The notes: generated by a model from the sequence alone, not told the origin. A DNA stretch of 64,000 bases from Altibacter sp. HG106 (GCF_028561755.1 NZ_JAQQTD010000002.1:434001-498000), one strand, 5' to 3'. Numbered from the stretch's first letter, positions 43,440 through 52,984 are shown. Program-made: numbers and translations.

Positions 43440-44315
43440 ATGCTTACCAATTCACAGGTGTTACATGAAATTATGCATGAAGAGTGGTTAATGAACTTCT
43501 CATCATGGTTGCAGCTGCGGGACTACATGGAAAAGGTGGTAGCCTCCGGCGCCCAGCAGTCGCGAAAAAAACAGGAAGGTGTAACCGCATTAGATTTTTA
43601 TTCGGATGATCTGAAGAAAATCCGTCCGGAAAGAATTTCCGATATCCCGGAAGGATCTGTGGCCGTCGTGAAAATGGTTGGTCCTATGATGAAATACTGG
43701 AGCTGGTGGTTTCAGGGGGCAGATGAAGTAGTGGCACAACTAGATTTTGCCAATGACCTTCAAAACATTGCCTGCATTATTGCTGTTATTGATGGTCCTG
43801 GTGGTGCGGTTTCCGCGATCCCTCCCTTTATTGATTTCGCACGTAGAAAGAAAAAACCTATTGTGGCCTTAATGGACCAGAGCCTTAGTTTGCACCGATG
43901 GATCCCCGATGCAATTGCGGACCATCAAATGGCGGACAATGATATTGTATCGCGATTTGGAAGTATCGGGGTGATGAGCTCTTGGATGTATTTAGGGAAA
44001 TACTATGAAGATCTGAAGATCGTGATGGAAGAGGTATATCCAGAGGAGAGCAAACATAAAAACGAAGTCTGGAGACTCTACAAGGAGGATCCGGAAAAAG
44101 GTAAAGCATTATTGCGCAAAATGCGCCTGGCGCCGATGGCACAAAAGTTTCAAGGGGCCGTAAAAGCAGCTCATCCTAATTTAATTGAAGAGGAGGGAGT
44201 GCTTACCGGTAGAACATTTAGTGCTGAAGACGCAGTACGAATTAATATGATCGATAGTATCGGTAATATGGAAGAAGCGATGTCAATGGGATTGGCCTTG
44301 GCAGAGTTAAGTTGA
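43440..44315 (+). CDS. S49 (SppA/ClpP-fold) family head maturation protease
   Basis: 291 residues from ATG 43440 (TTG 43431 possible). It has 'IDGPGGAVSAIPPF' with the oxyanion glycines, 'LMDQSLSLHRWIPDAIAD' with the probable nucleophile Ser, and 'SRFGSIGVMSSW', the conserved GSIGV of phage S49 proteases. It is immediately followed by the capsid gene, whose N-terminal scaffold-like region it would remove during head assembly. Confidence 0.78.
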   Translation: MLTNSQVLHEIMHEEWLMNFSSWLQLRDYMEKVVASGAQQSRKKQEGVTALDFYSDDLKKIRPERISDIPEGSVAVVKMVGPMMKYWSWWFQGADEVVAQLDFANDLQNIACIIAVIDGPGGAVSAIPPFIDFARRKKKPIVALMDQSLSLHRWIPDAIADHQMADNDIVSRFGSIGVMSSWMYLGKYYEDLKIVMEEVYPEESKHKNEVWRLYKEDPEKGKALLRKMRLAPMAQKFQGAVKAAHPNLIEEEGVLTGRTFSAEDAVRINMIDSIGNMEEAMSMGLALAELS

Positions 44316-44342
44316 ATCAATTATTAATCTAAACCGTAAACA

Positions 44343-46502
44343 ATGAAATTTACAAAACTGAAAAGAACGGTTGCTTTGATGATGGTGGCTCTAAAAATTA
44401 AGGAGTTGCCGATTGAGGAAGGTAAGGTCAACTTCTCAGAAGACCAGCTTGAAGAGCTGCGAACTGCTTTTGGGGGCACGATCGATCTTGACAAAGCACT
44501 TGATGCCGTGAACAAAGAATTGGCGGAAATGAAAGAAGGCGCCATTGAAAATGACCAGCGTCTTATTGATGCCAGGGACGAAATCCAAAAAATGCTCAAG
44601 GAGCATGGATTGGCTGAAGAAGATGTTGAAGAAGCTGCTGAAGGGCAAGAAGACAATAAGGATGTGTCGGCTCAAATTAAAGCAATGCTTGAGAAGTATT
44701 CCACTTCTGTAGATGAGAAGCTTCAAAAATTAATCAAGTCTTCGGAAGAAGATACTCCGCAGGCGCAACTTGAAAATGGAAAAACGGATATGAAACACTC
44801 AGATACGCACCTTTACGGTAGTAATAAGGTGTATGATGAATTAGAAGGTCGCGCATGGAACCAGATTGCTGCGGGGGTTCAAGGAGTTTCGATGCCAAAA
44901 TTTGAGGCAGGCAGTTTAGAGGTTCAGAAATTAGCCAATGACCTGGACTTGTATAACCGCCAGACGAATTCAAAGCTTACTTCGCTTTTCCGTGATACGC
45001 TTAAGCTACCAAGTTTTTGGACGCTTCGTAGTAACGTTGATGACCGAGTAGCTGATGGTAATATTGTAACTGCAGAAATTACTCAGGCAAGAAAGAAAGG
45101 TTGGTTGCCCAAAAATCAGCAGCTTATTCAACCAGAAGAAGCTCAAGTATATCCAGCTCAAGTGGATATTGAGCATGCGGGATACGAATTGCAAAAATGG
45201 CTTACTTCGTGGCTCGCAGATTACAACAAAGAAGGATCTCAAGCTTACAAATGGAGTTTTGTAGAGTATTTAAACATGGAGCTTGACAAGCGACGAGGGC
45301 AGGAAGATCGTGTCGTCTCGATTAAGGGTGTGCACGTGGCTACTCCAGACAACACAAATATTCCTGGGCTGGCCATTCATCGAGGAGATGGTATTTTGAT
45401 TAAGCTGTGGAGAGCACTCTACTACGACAAGAAATATCGGGTAGCGCAAATTGAAGCGCCTACAAAGCAAAATATTTTGGATCATGAGGTTCAGCTTATT
45501 GAGAAGAACATCCCAGAAGAAGAAAGAAACGCTCCGGGATTAATTTTGTATATGAGTCCTGATTGGGTGCGAGCTCGTATGACGCGCAAGCGAATCGAGT
45601 ACGGTGAAAATACAACCTTCAAAAACGAGGAGCTTCTTGAAATTGAGAACTATCCAAATATCAAGATTTGTCCATTGGTGGATTTAGCTGGATCTGACTT
45701 TATGTTTATCACTTATGATAATAACATTGGTCTGATGGAAAATGTTCCTGGTGAGCGAGGAATGTATCGAATGGAAACCCTTAAGCGCGATGTGTTTATT
45801 TTCAGTGATTATAAGTGGGGACCACGAATCTTCCATATTGGAATGAAGGTAAAAGAAGGGGATCCGAACTCGTTCAAAGTTCAGACGGTATGGACCAACG
45901 GTATGCCAATGTTCAAAAAAGACTTCTTTGTACGCTTGTACGACGATGGAACTGGAGAGATCAAGCTTCCATATAGCAATATTACCATTACCGACGATTG
46001 GACCTCTAACATTGAGACGCTATCAAACGGATACGCTGGGCAGATTGTGAGAATTAAAGGTAACGCTAGTATTCAAGGTGCGGCCAAAGTAGTAGACGAT
46101 GGAAATATTTCTCTTACCGGTGATGCGGACTTTAATCTAAATACTGGCGGTGTTATCACATTGCTTTGCAACGGAGATAATACATACACTGAGCTGAAGC
46201 GAACTACTGAGCCGGATCAAGATCCAGGTGAAGAAGATGTGGAATTCAATGGAACTGCTATTGATGCAGATGAAGGTTACACATTCAACTATACTGGAGG
46301 TAATGCAAACTTTACTGGAATTACCGGAGGTATTGAAGGACAAGCGATCACTATCAATGGTGGCGAAGGCGGAACTTTGACGGTTGATGATATCGCCGGC
46401 AATGTTAACGTTTCTGCTGCTGCTGCAATAGCAGATGGTGACTATCTGAAGTTGACACTAGTTGATGGTGTTTGGGAAGAAACGGACCGCTCAATAGCGT
46501 AA
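44343..46502 (+). CDS. Major capsid protein with N-terminal scaffold-like region and duplicated C-terminal domain
   Basis: 719 residues. About 1-150 is an acidic coiled-coil region of the scaffold or delta-domain type. About 150-540 is the likely capsid core ('KLTSLFRDTLKLPSFWTLR', 'EHAGYELQKWLTSWL', 'APGLILYMSPDWVRARMTR'). The last ~170 residues hold two similar beta-rich domains, each with a 'G-x-x-GQ-x-x-x-I-x-G' start and a 'G-x-x-x-x-L' end, one ending 'YTELKRT' and one 'WEETDRS'. These look like surface-decoration domains. Its place after the protease supports the call; the fold itself is inferred. Confidence 0.7.
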   Translation: MKFTKLKRTVALMMVALKIKELPIEEGKVNFSEDQLEELRTAFGGTIDLDKALDAVNKELAEMKEGAIENDQRLIDARDEIQKMLKEHGLAEEDVEEAAEGQEDNKDVSAQIKAMLEKYSTSVDEKLQKLIKSSEEDTPQAQLENGKTDMKHSDTHLYGSNKVYDELEGRAWNQIAAGVQGVSMPKFEAGSLEVQKLANDLDLYNRQTNSKLTSLFRDTLKLPSFWTLRSNVDDRVADGNIVTAEITQARKKGWLPKNQQLIQPEEAQVYPAQVDIEHAGYELQKWLTSWLADYNKEGSQAYKWSFVEYLNMELDKRRGQEDRVVSIKGVHVATPDNTNIPGLAIHRGDGILIKLWRALYYDKKYRVAQIEAPTKQNILDHEVQLIEKNIPEEERNAPGLILYMSPDWVRARMTRKRIEYGENTTFKNEELLEIENYPNIKICPLVDLAGSDFMFITYDNNIGLMENVPGERGMYRMETLKRDVFIFSDYKWGPRIFHIGMKVKEGDPNSFKVQTVWTNGMPMFKKDFFVRLYDDGTGEIKLPYSNITITDDWTSNIETLSNGYAGQIVRIKGNASIQGAAKVVDDGNISLTGDADFNLNTGGVITLLCNGDNTYTELKRTTEPDQDPGEEDVEFNGTAIDADEGYTFNYTGGNANFTGITGGIEGQAITINGGEGGTLTVDDIAGNVNVSAAAAIADGDYLKLTLVDGVWEETDRSIA

Positions 46503-46535
46503 GCCGTAATGTTTAATCTTAAAAATTAGAAAACT

Positions 46536-47351
46536 ATGTGGATGCCTAAAAGTATATTGAACCCCGGTGCTGGAGCCGGGGCAGTTGCTAGCAATGATCC
46601 TAATATGGTCTTTGTTCGCAGCGAGGATATCTTATCACGACCAGAACGAAATGCTAATGGAGTTTTGCTTCAAGGAAGTTACACTCTTAAGGAAGGTGCC
46701 AGGATGTTTACGATCTATGGGACGCCTACTTCTCATGTGAAAAATTACACTACAGAGGGAGACGAGGACAAAGAAACGATCAAGCAAAAGCTTGAGATTT
46801 GGACTCCGGGCGACAGCCTAGACCTTAATGAGTTTGTTCAGAATAATCTTGGCGTTGGATACGAGATCATTGCAGATAACTGTGTAGATGAACGCAAACG
46901 CGTTTACGGAACCAAATGTTCTCCAATGAAGCTTCGTGCTGAAAAGTCGGACGACAGTTCCGGACGTGGTGTTAAATTGATGTTTGAACAAGCTGTAGGA
47001 AGCAAGTATGTACCTGCTCATTATGACGGTAACCTGGTATTTGCTGAACCAACAGATACGGATGTAACGATTGAAGTAACCAAGGCAAATGGTAATCAAT
47101 ACCGAGTTGAGGAGCTGGATGCAACTGCCGCGGTCGATATTGCTTCCATTGATCATGATCATGGAGCATTTATTGATTTCATTGGTGATGGTGGGGATGA
47201 TCCTGCAACGTTATCCTCTGGAGCTGCAACTGCTGCGACAGTATTGTTAGTTGACGGGGTTGACTGGACTGCGTTAAAGAACTCAGTAATTACATTTAAA
47301 GTGTTTAAGGATGACGGAACGACTTACCTGGTCGAGCAAAGTCGAACTTAG
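46536..47351 (+). CDS. Phage virion structural protein
   Basis: 271 residues, mostly beta ('EGARMFTIYGTPTSHVKNYTT', 'GVKLMFEQAVGSKYVPAHYDG'), ending in a Gly/Ala-rich domain. It sits directly after the capsid gene and before a terminator, so it is probably a second head protein or decoration. No family recognised. Confidence 0.55.
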   Translation: MWMPKSILNPGAGAGAVASNDPNMVFVRSEDILSRPERNANGVLLQGSYTLKEGARMFTIYGTPTSHVKNYTTEGDEDKETIKQKLEIWTPGDSLDLNEFVQNNLGVGYEIIADNCVDERKRVYGTKCSPMKLRAEKSDDSSGRGVKLMFEQAVGSKYVPAHYDGNLVFAEPTDTDVTIEVTKANGNQYRVEELDATAAVDIASIDHDHGAFIDFIGDGGDDPATLSSGAATAATVLLVDGVDWTALKNSVITFKVFKDDGTTYLVEQSRT

Positions 47352-47369
47352 GCGATTGAATCATGCCAG

Positions 47370-47401
47370 AAAGAGCCACCATTGAGGTGGCTCTTTTTTT
47401 T
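47370..47401 (+). terminator. Terminator after the capsid transcription unit
   Basis: AAAGAGCCACC / GGTGGCTCTTT with a 5-base loop followed by a long T-run. Confidence 0.85.
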
Positions 47402-47466
47402 GTCACAAGTTTTGGCAGCAGATCATTAGATATTTAGGCTGTTTAATTGCAATCAAAACTTTTACC

Positions 47467-48588
47467 ATGGAACAAGTAATAAAAACGTTAGTCAGTGTGA
47501 TGGATGACAAGAAGCGATTTAATGAATTGCTACGTCATTTTATGTCACACAAATACCGTCCTGAAAGCCAGGCGCGATTCTACAATAAGGCAGGTTTTTC
47601 GAAGGATCGGCTGAAGCAGCTGGAGTATGATGTGAAAAAACTCTACGGGATCAAAGATGTAGATCTTAAAGATGATACCGTTGTTAAGAATTTGAACGAA
47701 CAATCGGCCCCGGACCAGAAAGGTGCTTCACAAAATGCAGATCCTCACGCAGTGCTGATGGAAATTGCTGCTGAAAAAGCTACACACGATGATTTGATCG
47801 ATGCAGCTATATATTTGGGTCTTCCGAAACCAGATCTTGTTAAAACTCCTGAGTTTTCCAAAGGTATTGCCGGCAATAGAGAGCGCAAGGAGTGGCTAAA
47901 AAGCAATGGTCAAGAGGAAGTTCCCAAAACGAACGTAGAGCTGGATGAAGCTATCTCAGAAGTAATAGTGAATATTAACGAAGAGCAGCTTCAGGAAGTT
48001 CGCGAGGCTTTGGTAGAATATCAATCAAAAGCGGTCAACGGGAAGGAAGTTGAATTTACTGTGATCGGCGAAGGAATTGAGATTCCGGAAGAAGCCGGTA
48101 CCGGATTAAAATTGCGATCGGAATTTCCATTTTTGGAAGAAGAAGATTGTCCGGACGAACTTAAGGTCCTTGTGGCCGATAAGTTGACTGCATGGAAAAA
48201 GTTTCTCGAGGGACGAGAGGAACTTAAAGAGAAGGTCGACTCATTGTCTTCTGCAGAGATTTATGAGCTTGCCGAAAAAACGGTCAAGAATTTCGAGTTG
48301 AATCAGGAGATTTACGACGAGCTGAATTATTACAAGGAGAACAAAAAGGTGCTTGGGCAGCATCCGATATTCGCAGATATGATGCTTGAAAAAAAGGTGG
48401 TCGCATACAAGCCGCGGGAACTTGCGACGCGCTTTAGCAATTTGAAAAATTACATTCGCCGTGATTCGAAAAAATTAGATGAATCTAAGGAAACAGAAGC
48501 TCAAGAGAAGCTGCAGGCTAAAATCGACGAATGGAAAGCAGAGTTGGATCTAGTAAAGAAGCGACTGTCTGCCGATGAAGAGGAGTAG
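47467..48588 (+). CDS. Phage protein with coiled coils, unknown function
   Basis: 373 residues, acidic and largely helical, with long coiled coils ('LQAKIDEWKAELDLVKKRL' at the end). The first 60 residues ('VIKTLVSVMDDKKRFNELLRH') look like a small helical domain. No family recognised. It begins a unit that leads to the terminase genes. Confidence 0.55.
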   Translation: MEQVIKTLVSVMDDKKRFNELLRHFMSHKYRPESQARFYNKAGFSKDRLKQLEYDVKKLYGIKDVDLKDDTVVKNLNEQSAPDQKGASQNADPHAVLMEIAAEKATHDDLIDAAIYLGLPKPDLVKTPEFSKGIAGNRERKEWLKSNGQEEVPKTNVELDEAISEVIVNINEEQLQEVREALVEYQSKAVNGKEVEFTVIGEGIEIPEEAGTGLKLRSEFPFLEEEDCPDELKVLVADKLTAWKKFLEGREELKEKVDSLSSAEIYELAEKTVKNFELNQEIYDELNYYKENKKVLGQHPIFADMMLEKKVVAYKPRELATRFSNLKNYIRRDSKKLDESKETEAQEKLQAKIDEWKAELDLVKKRLSADEEE

Positions 48589-48589
48589 A

Positions 48590-49213
48590 ATGTTTAATAT
48601 TTCGGAAGTAACAGGTGCCGGCCAGATTGGGGAGTCCGTCGGCGCCGCTTCCGGAAGTTTTTCGGCTAAGTATCTTAATGCGCATTATCAGAAAATTGAA
48701 AAGCTGAAGAAGGAGCTGGGCCGCCTCCCCGAAAAAGAAGAAATCTTCTTTCTTCAGAGTGATAAATCTTTTAATGCATTCACATTTATTCCATGGATTT
48801 GTGAGATAACGGCAATCAAACATCTCTATGTAGCCACATACAGCATAAATAAGCGTGTTATTGGTGCGCTGGTGCAATTACATGCTGAAGGAAAGATCGA
48901 TCGAATTACGCTACTTGTGAGCGATTCTATGCTTAAGAGAAATCCGCAGACCTGCGATCTTCTCGCGGCGCAATCGCTACAATATGGAAATATTCAAGTT
49001 CTTTTTGCCTGGAGCCATGCAAAAGTGAGCTTGATCGACACAGGATCTGGAAAGTTTGTTTTGGAAGGATCTGGAAATTGGAGTGAAAATGCGGCGTATG
49101 AGCAATACATTTTTGCAAATAGCCCGAAAGCTTTTGAATTTAGAAAAAAGCTCTTCACGGAAACCGATATACGATGGATCTCAAAAAACGGAATTAATCA
49201 AAAACATCAGTGA
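48590..49213 (+). CDS. Phospholipase D-like (HKD-type) protein
   Basis: 207 residues from ATG 48590 (ATG 48575 also possible). The C-terminal half has 'WSHAKVSLIDTGSGKFVLEGSGNWSENA', which matches the H-x-K ... G-S-x-N active site of PLD-type nucleases and transferases (short forms: HAK and GSGNW). Upstream 'LYVATYSINKRVIGALVQLH' fits the core strand and helix. Only one HKD-like motif is present, so a dimer would be needed. It is unusual between capsid and terminase genes. Confidence 0.65.
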   Translation: MFNISEVTGAGQIGESVGAASGSFSAKYLNAHYQKIEKLKKELGRLPEKEEIFFLQSDKSFNAFTFIPWICEITAIKHLYVATYSINKRVIGALVQLHAEGKIDRITLLVSDSMLKRNPQTCDLLAAQSLQYGNIQVLFAWSHAKVSLIDTGSGKFVLEGSGNWSENAAYEQYIFANSPKAFEFRKKLFTETDIRWISKNGINQKHQ

Positions 49214-49214
49214 T

Positions 49215-49358
49215 ATGAATTTAGATAATCAACTTACAAGAGGAGAAAACTATCCTCTAAAGGAAAAAACTGAAAATGCAAGTTGCGGCAATCCTTTAGG
49301 GTGTGCCTGTGCGATGGCGAACGGCCATGTATTGACAGATTGTTTTTACTGGTCCTAA
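49215..49358 (+). CDS. Cys-rich mini-protein, unknown function
   Basis: 47 residues with five cysteines near the C-terminus ('SCGNPLGCACAMANGHVLTDC'-type spacing). It lies between the PLD-like gene and the terminase small subunit and overlaps neither. It is small, so support is limited to composition and position. Confidence 0.4.
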   Translation: MNLDNQLTRGENYPLKEKTENASCGNPLGCACAMANGHVLTDCFYWS

Positions 49359-49368
49359 AAAATCAATT

Positions 49369-49683
49369 TTGAAAACTGAAGACGAACATATTGAGCTTAC
49401 TGAAGAAGAGGAAATCGAATTGATGTCGGCATGCGGAATGACGAATTCCGAAATGGCGATAGCATTAGGCTACAATAAGGCTGAGTTTGTTGAAAAAGCG
49501 TTGGATCCTACAAGCATTGTCTATCATAGTATTTTGAAGGGAAAGCTTGTAAGTGAAGTGAAGATCGCCGGCGCATTGAAGCGATTGGCTGAGATGGGAA
49601 ACATCACTGCGGTACAACAATTTGATAAGCACCTGGAGAAAAAGGGACTTGCTCAAATTAAAAAGAAAATTTGGTTTGGCTAA
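49369..49683 (+). CDS. Terminase small-subunit-like protein
   Basis: 104 residues from TTG 49369, with a helix-turn-helix type N-terminal ('ELMSACGMTNSEMAIALGYN') and 'ALKRLAEMGNITAVQQFDKHL', the second helical part seen in small terminases. Together with the following gene it precedes the terminase large subunit. Recognition of packaging sites would be its role. Confidence 0.6.
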   Translation: MKTEDEHIELTEEEEIELMSACGMTNSEMAIALGYNKAEFVEKALDPTSIVYHSILKGKLVSEVKIAGALKRLAEMGNITAVQQFDKHLEKKGLAQIKKKIWFG

Positions 49684-50317
49684 AGCAGAATTTCCGGATA
49701 TAAAAGATATTTCGATCGAGCAGATATGGGACTACCATGATCGAGGGCTTGATTCGAAAAAAATGCCTGAAGAAATAGTTCAGTATTTAGACGCCATGGA
49801 CAAAGTACGAGCGATGTCCCGGCGTTTTGATAAGTATGGGGGCAAGGGCACCATCATAAACTATTTAGTTGATGTGGTTGGCTACAGTCGTTATTTAGCA
49901 AATCAGCTCTACAATAATTCCTTTGAGTACTTCAACACTAATGATTCGATCAGCAAAGATTCTTTGCTGAATTGGATTATTGAAATGATGCAAAATAATA
50001 TTCAGGAGGCAATATTGAAAGCGCACGATGTCGCGGATAACGCAAGAATTAGTCGTATGCTCAAGGAATTGAAGGAAGTTTTGATGGCCAAAGGATCTGA
50101 AGATGATAAATGGGCGGAATTAGCGGAAAGAAAGCCACTGAAAATTTATAGTCTAAAACCTGAAGATATTGGTTTGGCGCATGTGGGAGAAAAGGAAATT
50201 GCAGCATTAGTGGCGAAAATACCTGGAATTACTGAAGCTCAGAGAAAAATTATAGAAGGAGAAGCTGCTTTATTACCTATCGATATTTTTCAACCTCAGG
50301 AATTAAGAAACGAATAG
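49676..50317 (+). CDS. Phage protein upstream of the large terminase
   Basis: 214 residues if TTG 49676 is the start; the frame is open further upstream within the small-subunit gene. It is helical throughout ('IEQIWDYHDRGLDSKKMPEE', 'IINYLVDVVGYSRYLANQLY'). No family recognised. It may be a packaging accessory protein, since it is one base ahead of the large terminase. Confidence 0.5.
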   Translation: MAKAEFPDIKDISIEQIWDYHDRGLDSKKMPEEIVQYLDAMDKVRAMSRRFDKYGGKGTIINYLVDVVGYSRYLANQLYNNSFEYFNTNDSISKDSLLNWIIEMMQNNIQEAILKAHDVADNARISRMLKELKEVLMAKGSEDDKWAELAERKPLKIYSLKPEDIGLAHVGEKEIAALVAKIPGITEAQRKIIEGEAALLPIDIFQPQELRNE

Positions 50318-50318
50318 A

Positions 50319-51995
50319 ATGAATATTAATGATCCTTTGGTAGAGGCTAGATATGCTACTTGGTTGAACCAGAGTGTTGCATATATATCTCCGCAATATC
50401 TTGAGATTGTTGGTGGTCGTGGAACGAGCAAGACAACACAGATTCATGCAGAAAGATTTCAAGGAGCAGTTCTTGAAATGCCGCGCAGTCTTCAAATGTT
50501 TCTGTGTAATACCTATGAAAACGCAAGGACCAACCTAGTTCCTAGTTTAACTACTGGTTGGACCGAGTTTCGAGATTGGAAGAAAGGAATTGACTTTGTT
50601 GTTGGAGAGCCTCCGCCATCGTATTTTGAAAAACCCTGGACTGAAGTAGAAAACTATAAAAACTTAATAACGCATAGAAATGGTGCTACAATTGTTGTAG
50701 GATCTGCTGCACAAATTTCCGGTCTAGCAGGAAATTCCTATCAATATCTTGGAGTTGATGAAGCGAAGTACATCAGTAAAGATGTTATGGATACTATTGA
50801 GCCTGCCCTGAGGGGTTACAATAAATTTCCTACTTCGGCATATTGTTATGGTCATACATTTACTACTGATTATCCAAGTGCAGGTAAAGGTGACGAAGCT
50901 TGGATTTTGGAAAGAATGAAAAACACGGATACCGAAATGGCCAGGTTAGCGTTTTATTGCGGTTATCATTATTACCAAAATGAATACCAAATAGCCAAGG
51001 CTTTAAAATTTAGGGATCAAACAAAGGTTAAGAGACTAGTAAGAAAACGTGCGAGGCTATATGAGCGTTGGTTCATTGTTCGCAAAAAGCTTTCTTTTTT
51101 TTTATACGTTTCATCTTTTGCTAATATTCATGCATTAGGAATTGAGCCTATTGAAAAGTTGATGACTTCTTTAGGGGTTGAGGGATTCAAGGAGAGGGTT
51201 TTGTCTATAAGGTCAGGAGTCGAGGCAGGGCAGCGCTTCTATGGCGGTTTGGAAGAGAAGCATTTTTATCGTGACGGTGAAAATGAGGAATACTCGACAA
51301 ATCTTGGACTCAAAGGAGATCCTTCATGTCTTGTACTGAAATATCTTCGCCGCGATCAAGAGCTGGACGGGGGGCTAGACTTCGGAAATATGATTTCTTT
51401 AGTGGTTGCTCAGGAGCAAGGGGAGTATTTGCGCTGTATGAAAAACATTTACAAGCTAGGGAAAAATAATACTCGAGAAATGGCTGATCACTTTATTCGT
51501 TTCTTCAAGCCACATAAGAATAAAGTACTGAATCTATATTACGATCGCTCCGGAAATCAGTATGAAAAGATTGGTCGTGATTGGGCCAGTGATGTTAAGA
51601 AAAGCATCGAACGAGATAAAAACGGTGCGACCGGCTGGAAAGTTCGCTTGATGAATCGGGAGCAGGCCACTATCACACAGAGTGATGAACATCTTTTTAT
51701 GAAAAAGGTTTTCGAAGAAAATACTGAGGGGCTTCCAAAAGTATTGATCGATGCGGTTTTCTGCAGGGAACTAAAAAGTAGTCTAGAGCTTGCAAAAATA
51801 GAAGTGAAGAAAAATGCAAAAGGTCAGAAAAAAATTTATAAGGATAAATCAAGCGAGAAGCTTCCGCTTTCTCAGCTGCCTATGAATAGTACTAACTTTA
51901 GTGATGCCTTTAAATATTTGTTGTACCGGAAAGCCTGGGCAAAAGTAGCAAAAGGACGAGGAGGACTCCTGGGAGCTTCATACGAAACGCTTTAA
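50319..51995 (+). CDS. Terminase large subunit
   Basis: 558-residue DNA-packaging ATPase and nuclease. Walker A GGRGTSKTT is at 32-40 and Walker B 'YLGVDEAK' has D147 and E148. The C-terminal nuclease shows 'GGLDFGNMISLVV' with an acidic residue near 353 and further acidic positions later ('VLIDAVFCRELK'). Length is normal for large terminases. It follows the small-subunit-like gene directly. Confidence 0.85.
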   Translation: MNINDPLVEARYATWLNQSVAYISPQYLEIVGGRGTSKTTQIHAERFQGAVLEMPRSLQMFLCNTYENARTNLVPSLTTGWTEFRDWKKGIDFVVGEPPPSYFEKPWTEVENYKNLITHRNGATIVVGSAAQISGLAGNSYQYLGVDEAKYISKDVMDTIEPALRGYNKFPTSAYCYGHTFTTDYPSAGKGDEAWILERMKNTDTEMARLAFYCGYHYYQNEYQIAKALKFRDQTKVKRLVRKRARLYERWFIVRKKLSFFLYVSSFANIHALGIEPIEKLMTSLGVEGFKERVLSIRSGVEAGQRFYGGLEEKHFYRDGENEEYSTNLGLKGDPSCLVLKYLRRDQELDGGLDFGNMISLVVAQEQGEYLRCMKNIYKLGKNNTREMADHFIRFFKPHKNKVLNLYYDRSGNQYEKIGRDWASDVKKSIERDKNGATGWKVRLMNREQATITQSDEHLFMKKVFEENTEGLPKVLIDAVFCRELKSSLELAKIEVKKNAKGQKKIYKDKSSEKLPLSQLPMNSTNFSDAFKYLLYRKAWAKVAKGRGGLLGASYETL

Positions 51996-52061
51996 TTTGT
52001 ATTTTTGTGTTGAATTAAAATCACAATGAAGGTTTGTGATTTATAAAATTGTAAAAGAATT

Positions 52062-52352
52062 ATGTTTGGAAATGGTAGAAAAGCAAAGGATCTAGCTAAA
52101 TCACTAGAAGAAAAGTTTATTGGTATCGAGCACATGATTGTTACTCCGGAGGGAGATGAAATTGAGGCAGGGTTCATAGAATATCCAACTGCCAATTATA
52201 TTGCAAGAGAGTTCATTGAGGCTATGAATTTGTATTTTACGCATGCCATGACTGAAATAGGATATGATGTCAGAAAGCCGCATCAGGAGTTTTTTGAGAA
52301 AGTTAGAGATGAGCTTTTAACACTTAAGAATGATAGAAAAAAATATCAATAA
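52062..52352 (+). CDS. Phage protein, unknown function
   Basis: 96 residues, mostly helical ('KDLAKSLEEKFIGIEHMIV', 'YIAREFIEAMNLYFTHAM'). It lies 66 bases after the terminase. The next small ORF overlaps its end by 23 bases. No family recognised. Confidence 0.5.
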   Translation: MFGNGRKAKDLAKSLEEKFIGIEHMIVTPEGDEIEAGFIEYPTANYIAREFIEAMNLYFTHAMTEIGYDVRKPHQEFFEKVRDELLTLKNDRKKYQ

Positions 52353-52491
52353 AAACATGTTTTATGTCCCTTCAGATCCAAACAAAATAATTGATAAGCT
52401 TGAAAAGGATATCGAGCATTTTTTCGAAGAAAAAAAGCGGTCCTTAATTCGGGAGTCGCAAAATTCTGCAAATAAAAAACCCACCGATTAA
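52330..52491 (+). CDS. Short ORF overlapping the previous gene, unknown function
   Basis: 53 residues, charged and helical ('NKIIDKLEKDIEHFFEEKKR'). The stop codon lies inside the terminator hairpin. It is plausible but small. Confidence 0.35.
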   Translation: MIEKNINKNMFYVPSDPNKIIDKLEKDIEHFFEEKKRSLIRESQNSANKKPTD

Positions 52492-52503
52492 GGTGGGTTT
52501 TTC
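52476..52503 (+). terminator. Terminator after the terminase unit
   Basis: AAAACCCACC / GGTGGGTTTT with a 6-base loop. Confidence 0.85.
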
Positions 52504-52550
52504 GGAAAGTAAAAGGTTCAGGCAAATGAACCTTTTTTGAAATTAGAGTA

Positions 52551-52578
52551 TTGTTAAAAGTAACAAACAGTATATTTG
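52551..52578 (+). promoter_or_regulatory. Complete promoter: -33 TTG and -7 TATATTTG
   Basis: TTG at 52551-52553, 17-base spacer, and perfect TATATTTG at 52571-52578, about 22 bases ahead of ATG 52601. It serves only the next gene, because terminators lie on both sides. Confidence 0.65.
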
Positions 52579-52600
52579 TGCTATAATAAATAACTAAAAA

Positions 52601-52984
52601 ATGAACATTAATAGAGAGTTGTCGAAGCAGTTTCGTCTCGGAAATTTTTTTAAACCAACCGACCACAATCGTGGTTATATCAAGGTAAGTGTAGCGGATT
52701 TGGAAGCTTGGCGACTTGGAGCTATTTATGGAAAATTTATTTATTTAGATAATGAGTTGTTAAATAAACTGGGGATTTTGACCGATGAAAAGCGCCTTGA
52801 AAAAAACTTTATTTTTCAAGATGATTTAGGTTGTTTTTATTATGTGTTAGACACATATTTTGATGAAAATTCTAATATTCTAGATATTTCATCTCGTGTA
52901 GAGTATTTACACCAAGTCCAAAATCTATATTTTCTATTAAATGGTGAAGAACTCGACCTATCGAAAATTTCATCTGAGCCTTAG
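52601..52984 (+). CDS. Autonomously transcribed accessory (moron-type) phage gene
   Basis: 127 residues with no recognised family: 'HNRGYIKVSVADLEAWRLGAIY' early and a later mixed part rich in Tyr and Phe. It has its own promoter (52551-52578) and is isolated by terminators at 52476-52503 and 52982-53003. That arrangement is typical of genes expressed in the lysogen, often for exclusion or host benefit. The function is unknown. Confidence 0.65.
   Translation: MNINRELSKQFRLGNFFKPTDHNRGYIKVSVADLEAWRLGAIYGKFIYLDNELLNKLGILTDEKRLEKNFIFQDDLGCFYYVLDTYFDENSNILDISSRVEYLHQVQNLYFLLNGEELDLSKISSEP

Noticed and set aside
46137-46343. Leftward small ORF inside the capsid gene
   Set aside because: Shadow frame within a clear coding sequence, Ser/Ile-rich, no start signal.
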